DNA from: Symbiodinium kawagutii
Taxonomy: Eukaryota; Sar; Dinophyceae; Suessiales; Symbiodiniaceae
Reading direction: 5' to 3'
Length of the DNA stretch: 64,000 bases
Assembly (NCBI GenBank): GCA_009767595.1
Contig: VSDK01025429.1
Location: 204,890 to 268,889, forward strand
Below are positions 20,801 through 29,599 of this stretch, one piece after another. Numbering within the stretch: the stretch's first letter is position 1; every line of letters begins with the position of its first letter. The notes below the pieces were generated by a model. It was given only the letters and a program-made list of their open reading frames with translations, had not been told where the DNA came from and made no database searches. Made by a program: the position numbers and the translations under genes.

Positions 20801-22817
20801 CCATCTCATCTCACCGCTAACTGCACGGACCTGTCAAGCTACTGCAGAACTGGGCCCACGTCCCGTGTACAAATAGAAAGGCATCTTCTTCTCCTGCACT
20901 TTCAAGCAGCAAGCTTTTCTCGCCATATGCACACTGTTCATTCTCTCCTTACTTGTTCCCTGACTTGTATGATCTCGTATGCTGTTTCGTGCTTTCCTTT
21001 CTGGTTTTGTTCGATGTCCTTCTGTCTCTTCTTTCTCTGCAAGGCTGCTTGAGAATGTGTTCTTCTCACTGTGTCAAGGCAACACGACCCATTTCTTATC
21101 TATTCAGGGCTCCTGCAAACTGCAAATGGCATCCAGCTCGCGATGTGAGAAGAAAATGCCTCGCCGCCTAAGTGGTGCCAGAATGCTGAGTTCTGTATAA
21201 AGCTGAGATAGCAGCAGAACGAACAGCAAGCCCACTGGAACTCCGAGCAAAACCGTGTAAAACACTTGTGTAGTCCAAGGTGTTGAACTTAGGCATTTTT
21301 GAGGAGTGGGTTGAGATCCCCTGAGCCTGCTTTCTGTGGCTTGGATCCATTCCACTATGCTCAGTAGAAATAACTTCCTCTGTTCATGGGAGGACCTATG
21401 AAAGGACTGTACTGTATTCTGAAACTTGTATGCGATTGTTACCTGTACATTCTTACACCGAGCATGCGTTCTCACAAGAAAAGCAAATTGTTACCGCAAA
21501 ACCGCATCTAGCGAAACCATCATTTGATCCGCATAGGAAGCTGAAGGAGACCTCTCACAGTTGCAATGACCAAGAAACATGTGGGACCCACCTCGTGTAC
21601 CCAACATGATACTTTATGTACAATAGCAATGGGACACAATGAGACTCCCGAGCGGTTGCGACTCTGGCGTCCAGCTGAATCTCTGCCAGGGTGCAACCAA
21701 GAATGCAGATCTGCTACCCGGCCTGGCCGACAAGCAAAGCAAAGTTTGGGCAAACGATGGGTTGTCAAGACTGGAAACCTGGCCATGCGTTGAATCGTCC
21801 GAGTGCACAATGATTTTGATGAGATTGTTTTTTTTAGGATTGTGGATTAACTCTTGGAATACTCTTGGATTTGGATGATCATGATGATGATGCTGGTTGA
21901 TAGTCTTGGCATTCATGGTCAAAATGAAAACCATACCGTAACAACCAGGAGAGTGACCGATATGATAAAATGATGAACATGAGATGACAATGCTGACACA
22001 ATGCTATTGTCATGGCTGTGATCATGATGATGGCCACCATGACCCATGATGATCGTCATGATGAAAATGAAGAGACAAATTCTGAAAATGACAACCGCAA
22101 AGATGCCAAAATTGAAGATCATAAAGTGTAATGAACATGTTCCTGACAACAACCATGAAAATGACATGAATGACAGTGCACAGTTTCAACTTAAAACTGC
22201 ACTAGCTACGGAAAACATGCAAGCAGGCATACGCGCAAAAGATGTGGTCATGCTTGCGTTATACGGATAAATGCTCTTGCTTGTCATAAATGCCCTTTCA
22301 ACAAGAACATGAACCAGGTACCTCCTTTCCAGCCAGGGTGTCTGCATCACAACCTCCACCCATCGTTTTGCAATGTTTTGTATGCCTAAAGGTCTAGAGT
22401 CAATTCCAACAGAAAATCTTCTAGCTTTGAAAGTGGTACCCCAAAACAGTCGCCATGAACTCCTCGCACAGCATGCCGTCAAACAACAAAACGTATGACT
22501 TCAAACTTCAAACACAAACAAAACACAAACAACATCAAACAAGCACGGGCAAGAATCAACAAACTTTACTGCCCAAGTTTGAGCCTGACCTGAATGCCAC
22601 ATCCCACATCACTTCACCAAATCCTGTTGAAACCACTTGCCCATTCCGTGCCACTGTGCTTGACCTGAAACTATCTGAAACTGCTTCCCTCACGCTGTTT
22701 TCTGCCATCCGGGTGGCGAGCCTGAACCAACCGTGAGCTTGCGCATTCTTTCCAACAGTTCGTCTGAGATCTTGGTCGACCCGAAGTCTCTGATCAACTT
22801 TTCATAGTCGATCTTGC
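5838..22817 (-). CDS. WARS: Tryptophanyl-tRNA synthetase (eukaryotic cytosolic type), interrupted by a copia element in an intron
   Basis: Charges tRNA-Trp with tryptophan (class I synthetase). Identified exons: 22732-22817, 21113-21167, 20846-20893, 19715-19755, 19127-19196, 17920-18016, 17628-17693, 16959-17015, 15943-16007, 8005-8041, 7289-7315, 6202-6263 and 5838-5901. In order they encode [58 protein letters not shown] (the HIGH-type signature), [126 protein letters not shown] (the KMSKS-type loop) and [20 protein letters not shown]. Splice phases agree wherever neighbouring exons are both known. At least three short exons are unresolved (between 22732 and 21167, 19127 and 18016, 7289 and 6263). 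The C-terminal anticodon-binding part after the YAFSG motif was not found before the GST gene starts, so the gene is either truncated or its last exons were missed. Confidence 0.9.
5963..6010. repeat. Tandem 10-bp repeat (ccatggtgta)
   Basis: About five near-perfect copies that then decay to about position 6036. It lies in the synthetase intron between exons 6202-6263 and 5838-5901, only 60 bases from the latter. Confidence 0.9.
7628..7732 (+). repeat. MITE-like inverted-repeat element, copy C
   Basis: Starts CTGTTTGGTGGTTTCCCCC and ends AAACCTCCCACCAG, with the same block order as copies A and B. It lies in the synthetase intron between exons 8005-8041 and 7289-7315. The flanking duplication is weak (aat). 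Confidence 0.5.
8757..8761. repeat. Target-site duplication of the copia element (left copy)
   Basis: The bases acaca are matched by acaca at 15665-15669 on the other side. Because the LTR ends in aaca, the exact boundary is ambiguous by one base. A 5-bp duplication is the normal size for copia integrases. Confidence 0.6.
8762..8903 (-). repeat. 3' LTR of the copia element (142 bp)
   Basis: Direct repeat of 15524-15665, identical by eye over all 142 bases. Flanked on the outside by acaca (8757-8761), the likely target-site duplication. Confidence 0.95.
8904..8916 (-). other. Possible polypurine tract
   Basis: In element orientation, GGTTTTTGAGGAG abuts the 3' LTR. Only the last six or seven bases are purine-rich, so the tract is short and the call is positional. 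Confidence 0.3.
8954..9565 (-). CDS. Extra ORF between RNase H and the 3' LTR of the copia element (203 aa)
   Basis: Sense orientation, in a different frame from pol, starting 211 bases after the pol tail and ending 50 bases before the 3' LTR. An internal Met gives a more natural start ([15 protein letters not shown], about residue 14). The sequence has a leucine-rich helical N-part ([18 protein letters not shown]), an acidic/serine-rich middle and a second helical part ([19 protein letters not shown]). No transmembrane segment or signal peptide is evident, so it does not look like an envelope gene. I do not recognise a family. It could be a late-acting accessory protein or a structural domain expressed from a subgenomic or spliced RNA. 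Confidence 0.6.
   Translation of the reverse strand: MCVPDLFSFVLRTMASRKSLKPTSNDDQAQLLQRLSTLRDQGRLSELLDEVSNQPSASGASGPGAMHDGSKRRMDDTWITVDEVESEEGLIPPDAQKTSPEIGLPEGIDSVTHWGQTLVTTQKYQKLQLSYAKMVMRAAEEAKKGNMEMQEYLQWVYNNSNSKSAKIKDFSKYLHATEWSRIPVSTQKEVCFPGSVESRRFAK
9777..10379 (-). pseudogene. C-terminal RNase H part of pol, beyond an in-frame TAG stop
   Basis: In the same reading frame as pol and continuous with it across the TAG at 10380-10382, so the break is a single nonsense codon and not a frameshift. It carries the conserved [11 protein letters not shown] segment of copia RNase H (with the catalytic Glu) and the region [21 protein letters not shown] [14 protein letters not shown] that follows it. 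The tail from residue 150 is basic and Gln-rich. A copy translated only to the stop would lack part of the RNase H active site, so this copy is probably non-autonomous unless the stop is read through. Confidence 0.85.
10380..14891 (-). CDS. pol: Copia Gag-Pol polyprotein: zinc knuckle, protease, methyltransferase-like domain, integrase, reverse transcriptase, N-part of RNase H
   Basis: 1,503 residues. A CCHC knuckle lies at C36, C39, H44 and C49. An aspartic protease site DSG is at 105-107, with [12 protein letters not shown] near 181-192 as the protease C-terminal part. Residues about 271-480 form a domain not usual in copia elements: [18 protein letters not shown], then [11 protein letters not shown], then LLVVCPPCT at 326-334, an order resembling S-adenosylmethionine-dependent cytosine methyltransferases. 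The integrase zinc site is H538, H543, C571, C574, and the likely catalytic triad is D601, D662, E698. The reverse transcriptase follows, with [12 protein letters not shown] and [11 protein letters not shown] (HVDD in place of YVDD). RNase H begins with HSDAGFANA and is cut off by a TAG stop at 10380-10382. The start was taken at the first Met of the open frame; the real start is probably by frameshift from gag. Confidence 0.93.
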   Translation of the reverse strand: MMSRHRRFGGGASSGGASSSRSFRVDVEELKRRTRCRRCGRVGHWARECKDPPRKDARPPDKERTNDTTNAAGYVQFVGTAEHVCLASETYAAGLTSSPGSGIVDSGCGRTLIGADTLQQVNELLDQRGITRGEEYKDINKFRFGNGALEVAETSVKLPVGLSGKFGVIDAAIISGQAPLLLGRPTLQKLGARLNFEDKTIQFLDMKPQPMKTNSAGQIVIDLLSFPGHMVKKVSKPTTLQDSSKKKLTLKPKECRCLLAQLNKHDKIKDSRCLVAELFSPPRFATVAREMGYEGISYDKKQGCDLLDPQVQQRVDKELDQKNPRLLVVCPPCTHESGWENLNRYYRTPAENARVIRDNRKRLSFCVEQIHKQIHRGGDFMFEHPWPSHVWKAPCMSNLCRKYGVCRTDMCAYGLTCPDSGDPIQKATGLMLSRSEVAQEMRRCPGCTKHRQVAGRLSSGQLVSDYVAAYTPEFVQAVLSAFAKAGLRECEPSAPVALAELDLECLAASVAEANPEVEPASSDSPEDPQVKASLLKLHKNLGHCSNTELVRILKSSQASPQAIAMAKDLECPVCANHVKPSSALPANIPRSLEFNEQIGLDCKYLPGWRPNQTVPCISIIDYGTSLHIVAPIFTKENAELLKGVLRDSWIAWAGPPSFLLLDPAKPNISDGLATFCESLGITVLQTAAEAHFQLGKVERHGQWFQNILERVLDDVQPSDAETWVDCIIQTQTAKNSLLSTNGVSPNQAVFGINPRVPTDLLQEYPDVSALEAAEGDSTYQAAQRIRLAARKAMLEAQDSKALKAAIRARPRPLRDFQSGDWVYYWRTQKWTKGELIRGGRWYGAAMVLGHLGKNVIVAHRRSLFRCAPEQLRFATHPEKTVAEFSDNELLGIRNLLERGQFPKSQFTDLVSEGLPPPPEQAEEAARAHVPSSGALTAAENLALQQSQESQEHSNRGTHEGHDSHPYPPAIPEQPPNTPTAYGPLRRMRDKGPARYASPIPLQPIHHDAEDLQDLLQSMQGEAEATAMPSSPRTDSHKREASPGSGSCEPPAHRTRTEADLSSNDEVLLTIHEDHILEEDDTPTYETYMAAFMQKKMQKEYQPSGNEPELQEKIDLAKTAQWETLLGKNAVRIWSGEQARRIKQEQSHRFIGSRFVITQKSDEEGVRMKARLCLQGHRDPDFHEKINAGCFNSPTMSQLARTLVLQILVSKQWVMNLGDIKGAFLESVPLQPQYRPLFASQPKGGIPNVDSDDVIEIEGNLYGSNDAPFNWWTTFDDEARKIGWQRSQFDNCLYFLRNKSGELCGVLGSHVDDTITGGEGVEYQQAIDRLKSRFPYRKWRTMSGEFCGVQYVQDAKTLEITYHQKEYAEHLKPISLTRERQKNKDAPASEKEVSALRAINGAANWLASQTRPDLAVQTSFSQQAFPTPKVKDLLYANQLVHRARQYSHVSITVRYIPWSELAICFHSDAGFANAKAHATQGGYILAFVGPELQKNEPAKWTPFS
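14821..15477 (-). CDS. gag: Retrotransposon Gag (218-aa ORF)
   Basis: First ORF after the primer-binding site; its ATG is 33 bases downstream of that site. It is helical and charged, with the copia Gag pattern of Trp, Leu and Cys around residues 22-65 ([41 protein letters not shown]) and [15 protein letters not shown]. It lacks a zinc knuckle. The last 20 or so residues look like out-of-frame reading, while the glycine/serine linker and knuckle expected at the C-terminus of Gag are at the start of the pol ORF. The two ORFs overlap by 71 nt in different frames, so Gag and Pol are either joined by a frameshift or separated by an indel. Confidence 0.85.
   Translation of the reverse strand: MSDERALKRFNGEDDEAGKLLKRWKMWCMAKLLTIKDMTSKNRGPWIYTLLDGKALECVEHLTLDELTADEGEKNLWAILERRFPEKEPLDLMGESLGEVFGLAARDGESSKEWTSRVKDVFDRCERRSGVKFPPQARGWIILNCAGLSEQEKAIVKAKTQGKLEDEQVSAAFRSCFPQFKASSKARKPIGSLMVDDVQAPPFRRWCQQWWSFQFPLV
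15497..15555 (-). repeat. Inverted repeat joining the primer-binding leader to the LTR end
   Basis: The arm 15497-15520 and the arm 15534-15555 are reverse complements over about 22 bases with one single-base bulge, separated by 13 bases that include the LTR/primer-site junction. In RNA this would form a strong stem with the primer-binding site in one arm. The 3' LTR has only one arm. Confidence 0.85.
15511..15522 (-). other. Primer-binding site, initiator-Met tRNA type
   Basis: In element orientation the bases right after the 5' LTR read TGGTAGCGGAGC, beginning with TGG, the complement of a tRNA CCA end. It differs at one base from the site expected for an animal-type initiator tRNA-Met (TGGTAGCAGAG). 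The assignment to initiator tRNA rests on the general copia pattern, not on a known dinoflagellate tRNA. Confidence 0.7.
15524..15665 (-). repeat. 5' LTR of the copia element (142 bp)
   Basis: Same sequence as 8762-8903 with no difference that I can find by eye. It carries TG...CA ends in element orientation. No TATA box or AATAAA signal is evident, which is not surprising in a dinoflagellate. The U5 end is followed by one base and then the primer-binding site. Confidence 0.95.
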
Positions 22818-23048
22818 CTTGCAGAATGTCTTCATAACTGCTTCCAGAACCGGTCGCTTTCATCCAATGATGGGAGACCACTCTGTAGGGTCACGGCATT
22901 TTGTGACCCCAGAAAAGTGTCAAAGGATCTTTTGAAACTATGGCTCGTAATGCCTCAAATGCATGGTAGGGCTAAAGAACCTATCTCGCACGAGTTTGTT
23001 TCTGCCATCGGGAGTCAAGAATCATTCTCATCATGGCACATGCGATGC

Positions 23049-23069
23049 GCTCTCTCTCTCTCTCTCTCG
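23049..23069. repeat. (CT)n microsatellite
   Basis: About ten CT units. Similar short runs occur at 32091-32110 and 51391-51410. Confidence 0.85.
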
Positions 23070-23431
23070 TTGGGCTTGGCTGTCCAAGGTGCACTATGCG
23101 GCACTATGTATCTGTGAGATGTGCATTGTTCCAGCATGGTGCTCCGCAATGCAATTAGAATGAATGTGCTGGGTTTCGAGGGCCGGGCCATGCTCAAATA
23201 GGTACGATTCATCGGCACCCGGTGGTCAAAGTACATGACCAATTACTGCATCTCCAAATTCAGCATAATCTTTCAGAGTTCCATCCATTCCCCTCACTGA
23301 CAAATTTCAGTGGGGCAACCACTCCTTCCCATATGTAAAAGGGCAAGAGACCTTTCACTGACCAAGGGTCCACCACCATTTCCTTCTCTTCGGCCTGGCT
23401 GGTTAACAAATCAGCACAATGGGCAGCATGC

Positions 23432-23494
23432 CAGGGTCAACCCGTCCTTCGCTTCAGGGGCGCTACTTTCCGCCGCGGCTTTGCTGGAGGACTC
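23432..23494 (-). CDS. Coding exon, possible N-terminal extension of the tryptophanyl-tRNA synthetase
   Basis: 21 codons bounded by AG|G and a GC donor, reading ESSSKAAAESSAPEAK and ending DGLTL. The Ala/Ser/Lys/Glu-rich composition suits the linker that precedes the catalytic core in eukaryotic synthetases. It lies 615 bp upstream of the first sure synthetase exon on the same strand. It ends in phase 0 while the next known exon needs phase 1, so at least one exon between them is missing. The link to the synthetase is inference. Confidence 0.45.
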
Positions 23495-24255
23495 CTGTCA
23501 TGCTGAGAGACCGGGGTCAGGGGCTTGTTCATGGTTCAGCGGAGAGGGAGGGAAAAAAGTCTGATCATGAATGCGTGTATGTTATTTGGATATATTCTTG
23601 TCAGTCACTTAATCAGTGGCCAAAGCAAAAGCAGCCAATCATCATATCAGCGTTACATCCCTAGCAGCAGTTGTTTTCGACGATGGCGCATCTATGCAGT
23701 CAAAGCATGTTTACTTTTTGCCGGGCATCCAACGCTTTGTCAAAGCATTTTTGGAAGATTAATTGTTCCCGGCTGGAAATGTTTGGGGATGGGGGTGTTG
23801 CTCCATGAGCGCATTCGGTGGATCCTGGCAGGGAAGCACAAAGCAAGGTTTCCAGTAGCAAATAGTATTGGTGTATGAATTTCTGGCTGTTCAAAAACGA
23901 GCCTGGTTGGTATGGTCAGTCAGACATGGCGGGCAACCACAAACATGCCTCAATCCCTATGTTGGTGTTTGGCGGTTCTTGGCCCATGCGGTCCCATCAC
24001 AAAAGTTGCAGTCTAACATTGCACTGGTGACTATGTGTTGCACAATTTGTAGCATATGTCAGAGGTATGTGATGTTTTTTTTGCGTCGGGTTACTTTTTA
24101 TTGTTCTTTAATTCTGTCATTAACTATATTCAAACATTTTGGTCGAGGTTTTCTGATTGCGCAACCACAAGACTAGCATAAGAAAGGCTTAGCGACAAGA
24201 ATCTCGGGTCAAATCTCAACATCTCAGGTCGAACTTTAGGCAATCTGGAGGCCGC

Positions 24256-24359
24256 CTTCGCCTTGTCCGGCTCATCTATGCCAACCACTGAAACACCTCG
24301 GTCACGGTGCAACTTGGAGAGGTGCGGTCCATTCATAACAGCCGCCCGCAAATTACATC
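24256..24359 (-). CDS. Coding exon of unknown function
   Basis: About 34 codons bounded by AG|G and an AG|GC donor, with an alternative donor 6 bases earlier. It reads CNLRAAVMNGPHLSKL followed by HRDRGVSVVGIDEPDKAK. The phase at its end (0) agrees with the exon at 23432-23494, so both may belong to the N-terminus of the synthetase gene. No family recognised. Confidence 0.4.
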
Positions 24360-25040
24360 CTGGCCTGGTAGGGAATTTATGGGTCTGGGGTCTCACTACT
24401 AGCATCACTGGCATATGTTGGCGTCACTATCTTGGGTGTGCACCTCTCTCCCCAGCATGCAAATAACTTCAAACAGAAGCTTACCGTGAAAAAAGCTGGA
24501 AATATTCATCACATGAGGCGGTAAGAAACTCATTGAATTTGGATAGCCCTTTTGGAGATTCAAAACGTTCAGCTAAAAATAATTCCTGAGTTGCACTGGG
24601 AATGGCTGCCCGATAGATGCCGACGAACATAGTAATGTGCTGACTTTGCTTGGTAAAAAACAAAACATCCAAACACAAAGACTTGTGCCACAACTGTCAT
24701 CTCCTGGGCGTTGCAGCACGCAAGCCCTGCCCTGCCCTCAGGAAACCCGGCCGTGCATGCATATTAACAAATCAAAACAGCAACCGAGCAACCTGGGAAA
24801 ACTACCAAATATGTCATGAAAGAAGGCACGGCGCTACAATGTGAACATGATTAATTACATGTGATTGCACATGATTGCAAATGGCCTTAGCACATTGCAC
24901 GATTACATGGCAGTGGGTCAAAATCCCGTACCCCGGTTCCCCTATCATTAACCATTGTTTTCCCTATAGTTGGCTGGGTAATAACCACCATTATTGGTTG
25001 GTTAATATTGACCCATAGCCACATGATTACATGTCCACAC

Positions 25041-25142
25041 CTTCCCAAACCACAGCTTGATGAACTCGCAGGTGCATCGCCGGGGAACGAACGCTGCCGT
25101 TGTCGGCCAGCGCCTTTCCAGTTTCCTCAGTGGGGCGTCATC
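25041..25142 (-). CDS. Coding exon of unknown function
   Basis: 34 codons between AG|G and an AG|GT donor: DDAPLRKLERRWPTTAAF then VPRRCTCEFIKLWFGK. The open frame, the codon choice and both splice signals support it. I do not recognise the family. Neighbouring exons of the same gene were not identified. Confidence 0.5.
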
Positions 25143-26258
25143 CTGGGGATCCGAGGCGAACCGTAAGGGATGTGGCAAGCTCTTTCGGGTTTGATGCTTA
25201 GTCAATCCCTACCCCTCAATGCACCAGAATTGCATGAAGCTATTTTCTTAACCCACATTCGATGTTTGTTGGTAGAAGGTTGGAATCATGCTACTGTAAG
25301 TGCTACTGGGCTTTCATGGACTCTCATACTCTGTGATTCTTGAGTTTGCGTACCAGAAAAACTGATGCATGTCAGGCGAAAGTGAAACTCACCTTGGCCC
25401 CGCACTTGCACATGTCAAAAAGTTGCTTAACAAACAGTTGTGTGACTTGTGGTAATAATTATCAAGTATATCACCCAAATTCATGGTACTTTTCCTATTA
25501 TATATAAAAGCTACGAGCTTGGATGGCCACAGTAGGAGGTGGCATAATTTATCGACAAACCCATTTGATCCAAATAAATCTCATTCCCGTCACCGAACAC
25601 CAAAGAGCCAGGACTGGGGATCGACTTGCGTGGAAACCCTCTTCGTTGCCAAGGGCTTGCCAAATGGGCCATGGCGCCCATCACTTTTGGAAGAGCTTAG
25701 CACCAACCTGTCTTAGTCAAGAGTGGTTGTATCCACTGCTGAGCAGCTGTTGGTTGTCTCAGCGGTGGGGCCCCAAACCGATCCACATTGAGCAAAAAAG
25801 ACACCATTTCTGGCTCCAAATCACCAAATGGTTAGTTCCTGGGTGTATATTCAACACAGCCATACGCCACCTGACGGTACAACAAACCCAGCCCATCAAC
25901 CTGGTGAGGTGGGATTCCTGGTGTTGGGACTAGCCGTACCTCCTTAGCCCCAAGTGACAACAGGTTCCTTCTGTGAAAACCCATGTGGTGCCTGTGCATG
26001 GTGCCACCCAAACCGCCAAAACGATGCACTTCCAAGTCGTTGGGCTTCTTATGCATCGGTCAATGTTCAGGAGTCATTTCAGTTCGTGGCACGCCTGGTG
26101 CCTGCACTGCCCTATAGGATTCTCGGATTCTTGGTGATGCTTTGCTTGAAGTTACCCATCGGATTGCTCACATTGGACCATGAACTGCTGGGTCAGATCT
26201 GGGCGTTCACCCAACCCCAGGGAGGAGTTGTACACAACCAAGCTTCAGCTGAAGGTGC

Positions 26259-26336
26259 CTCTCCGGTCATCTCAGTTGTTCCAGCCGCATCTCCCTTTTC
26301 CACGCTGAACTTCACGAAGACCTGTTTCTTCTTGGC
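26259..26336 (-). CDS. Coding exon of unknown function
   Basis: 26 codons between AG|G and an AG|GC donor: AKKKQVFVKFSVEKGDAAGT then TEMTGE. The frame stays open on both sides, upstream through CETCHFCATLPPSK with a second Cys-X2-Cys pair, so the exon may be longer. Probably the same gene as the exon at 26546-26688. Confidence 0.5.
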
Positions 26337-26545
26337 CTTGGATGGCGGCAAAGTTGCGCAGAAGTGACAGGTTTCACAAGCTATGGCCAAAACAATGCCA
26401 TGGCAGCGGATCTGTATGTATCTCTCCGAACCAAATACGAACTATGTCAAAATGGGTGCCGTGTGGTTGAAGCCCGAAAGATTCTCTCCTGGCACTCCTG
26501 GCCATATGCTCGAGCGATCCTGATCCTGACTCTCCATCCCATTAC

Positions 26546-26688
26546 CGAGTCTTTGAGGTCAGGACCATAATCATGGTGTCCGGCTTCTTCTTGGATCCGG
26601 CCTCAACCTCCTTTGCCAGGAACTCAATCTTGCCACAGTCCTGGCATGGCAAAAGCAACTCAACATTGGCATCAATGCCATACTGCAT
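26546..26688 (-). CDS. Coding exon of unknown function with a Cys-X2-Cys pair
   Basis: Reads YGIDANVELLLPCQDCGK, then IEFLAKEVEAGSKKKPD and TMIMVLTSK. The CQDC pair could bind metal. An in-frame TAG lies directly before the ATG at 26688, so this is either the first exon of a gene or an exon entered through an AG|T acceptor at 26682. A GT donor is possible at 26545. Confidence 0.5.
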
Positions 26689-26774
26689 CTATTTAGAAGG
26701 CCAAATCTTTCACTCAGCCACCCCAAGTGACGCCCAGTGGCAGGATGCCCTTGAAAACCTCCAACCCATCGCGC

Positions 26775-26912
26775 CTGAGTGCTCCCGCACAGCGTCCAGT
26801 TGTTGGGAATCTCCACCAACAACACTCCGGGCACATGCGCCAGTCGCAAGCGCTCTGGGCGTTGAGACTTGGGCTCGTAAATGGCTTCGCCATACTTCTG
26901 CTCTGCTTCAGC
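26775..26912 (-). CDS. Coding exon of unknown function
   Basis: 46 codons between AG|G and an AG|GC donor. It reads AEAEQKYGEAIYEPKSQRPE, then RLRLAHVPGVLLVEIPNNW and TLCGSTQ. Good coding composition. It lies immediately upstream of two further minus-strand exons (26546-26688 and 26259-26336) but its phase relation to them is not certain. No family recognised. Confidence 0.55.
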
Positions 26913-27245
26913 CTGCAAAGCACGTCATGATAAGAGAATTATCTTTAATAGTAAGGTATAGATTAATCATGCTTGATACTTGATGCTTTGATTAATTTCA
27001 TGATCACTTACTGTTATATCATTTCCGAAAAATTGAGGCTGAGGGTGGTATGTAAATTAAGACCTGTCATAAAGACTTGTTGCACTGTGGCCGGAGAAAA
27101 ATGCTTGCCATATCACTGCACCGGCATTTGCTATTACCAGCACGGCATTTTGGCTGCATAAGACTATGCTTTCAGAAACTTAGAACACCGTAATGTCCGG
27201 ATCAAACATGACTTCGCTCATCCTTGAACATGATTGTTCTACCAA

Positions 27246-27312
27246 TATATTCATATATATATATATATTTGTGTGTACATATATAAATAAATAAGTATAT
27301 ATATATATATAA
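27246..27312. repeat. AT dinucleotide-rich microsatellite
   Basis: Alternating TA runs at both ends with a short AT-rich interruption. Confidence 0.85.
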
Positions 27313-27733
27313 AGAAAAAATGCATATCAAGAGATCTATATGTCTCTCTCTCTATCGCCATCAGGTCACCCTGTCCTGGCTCGGGCCAGGAGGCGAGACA
27401 GAAGCAAGCAAGCACGGTTGGCTATTTATTAATGCATCAGCATGGCTCAGTATGCAAGATGCAGTTGTGTATGTGTGTGGGTGACCATGCTGGATATATG
27501 CATCTACATCTGAGCCATCAGTAGATGAGTACTTTCCACCAGTTGAACTCTGATCAGGATCAACCTGACAAGGGCCCAACAGCCAAACAGAACCTGCAAA
27601 TGACACATTGGCTCAGCCTCCAGGGGGGTTACACTATATGATGCCTTCTCTGGAAAAAGCCACATGATAGTTGCACGATGTTGGAACATATCTTCCATGA
27701 TTCCCTAAAGCTATATGGTTTGATAGGACCAAC

Positions 27734-27868
27734 GGGCACAAGAGCTCGCCCAACGAGAACTCCAGCGAGCTCAAGCGCCTTGTCCATTTCAAAGACTGCA
27801 ATGGCTCCAGCATTGGCCAACTGATTGGTTTCTTTCTCCAGGGCAACAAGCAAGGCATTGTGACCATC
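27734..27868 (-). CDS. Coding exon of unknown function
   Basis: 45 codons from an AG|G acceptor (27868) to a GT donor (27733): DGHNALLVALEKETNQLANA, then GAIAVFEMDKALELAGVLVG and RALVP. Small-residue-rich with an amphipathic helix pattern. I do not recognise the family. Confidence 0.5.
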
Positions 27869-29139
27869 CTGGCACGGGAAATGCCCGGGGATCTTTACCA
27901 AAGGAACAACTGCTGTAGGCTGTGCCCGTCAATCACTCAAACTAAGTCTTGAAAAGCTTGCACGCTCGTTTGCCCCATCCCACCTACTGCTTTACATGCT
28001 GACTCCTACTTATAAAGCCTTCTATGTCCTGCTGACCTAAAACTGAGACCATGCACGAGGTCAAAGCCTGATCCCCTGAAACAAACAAGCTGAGGACCCC
28101 TTGTGCGGAGACATGCTTTGTTTCTTGGCTGGATTTGGCTGGTCGACTGCGAAGTTAATTGAGGTGTGTTCGCTGAACTGTCGAGCATGATCCCAACATG
28201 ATCGACTCGGCCAACACCTCACCAGGCGACATGGCCTACCATGACCCCCATGGCCCTATCCCATGGCCCATGGCTCCCATGATCTCCCATGGCCCTTCTC
28301 TCCATGGCTTCCAAGCCGGGCAGCCCGGTAGCAGCTCCCACCGGCACCTCTTTGGGGAAAGGATCTCGTGCAGAGCCCTCCAAGGACAAGGTGATCTTTG
28401 AGCAGTTGGGCTCGCTGACCCAAATGGGTTGCAACTCGCCTCCACATGGCCCGGCCTGGACACCTCAGCTGAGCTCTGTGAGGATCGTTAAGATTACCTC
28501 TGGCGCAAGCTAACCTGGAGGTTGAATATCGTCATTTTTTGTAGGAAATAGCTGGGGAACTAGCTTTAATCATAAATGGTCCATTGCCAGGTTGGTTCAG
28601 CAAAGGGCACTTAAGACATGTCATCACATCATTTGGGTCATCAATGTGAAAATGTTCTGTTGAAGGCAAGTGTCAACCACCATCATACTATGAAGTATGG
28701 ACCAGAGTTGACCATCAAATATGATGAGTCACCATGGACTGCTGTGCCGCCATGGTTGTGGTTATTGGATGTTATTGGCCCGTGGCTTAATGACTCTTCA
28801 CCATTACCAATAATTTCTACTTAACCATCATTGGCAACTAAACACCTTCATCAATGACCGCTATCGGCCACCATCAGCCATTCTCCATTCACCGTTATGA
28901 GCCGTTCTTCATTTTGCCATTACTAGCTGATGGTTGTTAAGCATCAATTTGGCCAACATCTGAGCTTCGATGACAGAAACAAACATCAACTAAACTTTCA
29001 ACATCTTTGAACCAGTATCAATTAATTAACTTGTAAACCATGATCAACTAACTTGAAACCATTATCATCCATTATCAATTAACCATCATGATTAGTTCAC
29101 CGTTGCTAAATGTTCGCCATGCACAGTCTTGAGCACAGC

Positions 29140-29262
29140 CTGAGGCTCCCGGCCCAGCACACGGGCCGCAGCGCCGCGCACCAACAGCGCGGCGGTGGCC
29201 AGAGCCGGTGGCGGTGGAGGGGGCAGCGGACGAGGCTTCTTGACTTTGGCCTTAGGCTCAGC
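29140..29262 (-). CDS. Coding exon, proline- and alanine-rich
   Basis: 41 codons between AG|G and an AG|GC donor: AEPKAKVKKPRP, six prolines in a row, then ALATAALLVRGAAARVLGRE. High GC compared with the surrounding AT-rich introns. Both strands are open here, so strand is inferred from the splice signals and from the uniform direction of neighbouring genes. Function unknown. Confidence 0.45.
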
Positions 29263-29599
29263 CTGGCAGATGGACAAACCAGGTGCCACCATGGGAGGCT
29301 CGTGGGTTTACAGTGGCGGCTGGTGGTTGAGGGTGGCTTTGTCAATGGTTATTAGCCACAGTACTGCCCACTGCTGGTCTTGTTTAATAGAAAATAACAG
29401 TGCGAGTTGTGTCTCTCCCCTTCCCGTCGCAATGCAAATGGAATCTGTACTAACTATGTCTCGTGGGAAGCAACACAGAACCCATCAAGTTTCTGCTTTT
29501 TTAAATTCGTTGATGTAGCTGCAACTTTTGGCTCAAACTTGGAACCGGGAGCACTGGAAATAAAAGGAGCACCAGGTAGCACAAACCACAACAGTGGTG

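Noticed and set aside
28219-28513. Overlapping coding-like frames on both strands near 28.3 kb.
   Set aside because: Both strands look equally plausible and neither has a complete pair of splice signals, so no exon is called.
29515-29537. gtagc followed by an 11-base match to the dinoflagellate spliced leader (TTTTGGCTCAA) on the plus strand, as a possible relict spliced leader.
   Set aside because: The spacing differs from the leader by four extra bases and the final G is missing. It is on the strand opposite to all recognised genes and is not followed by a recognisable coding start.
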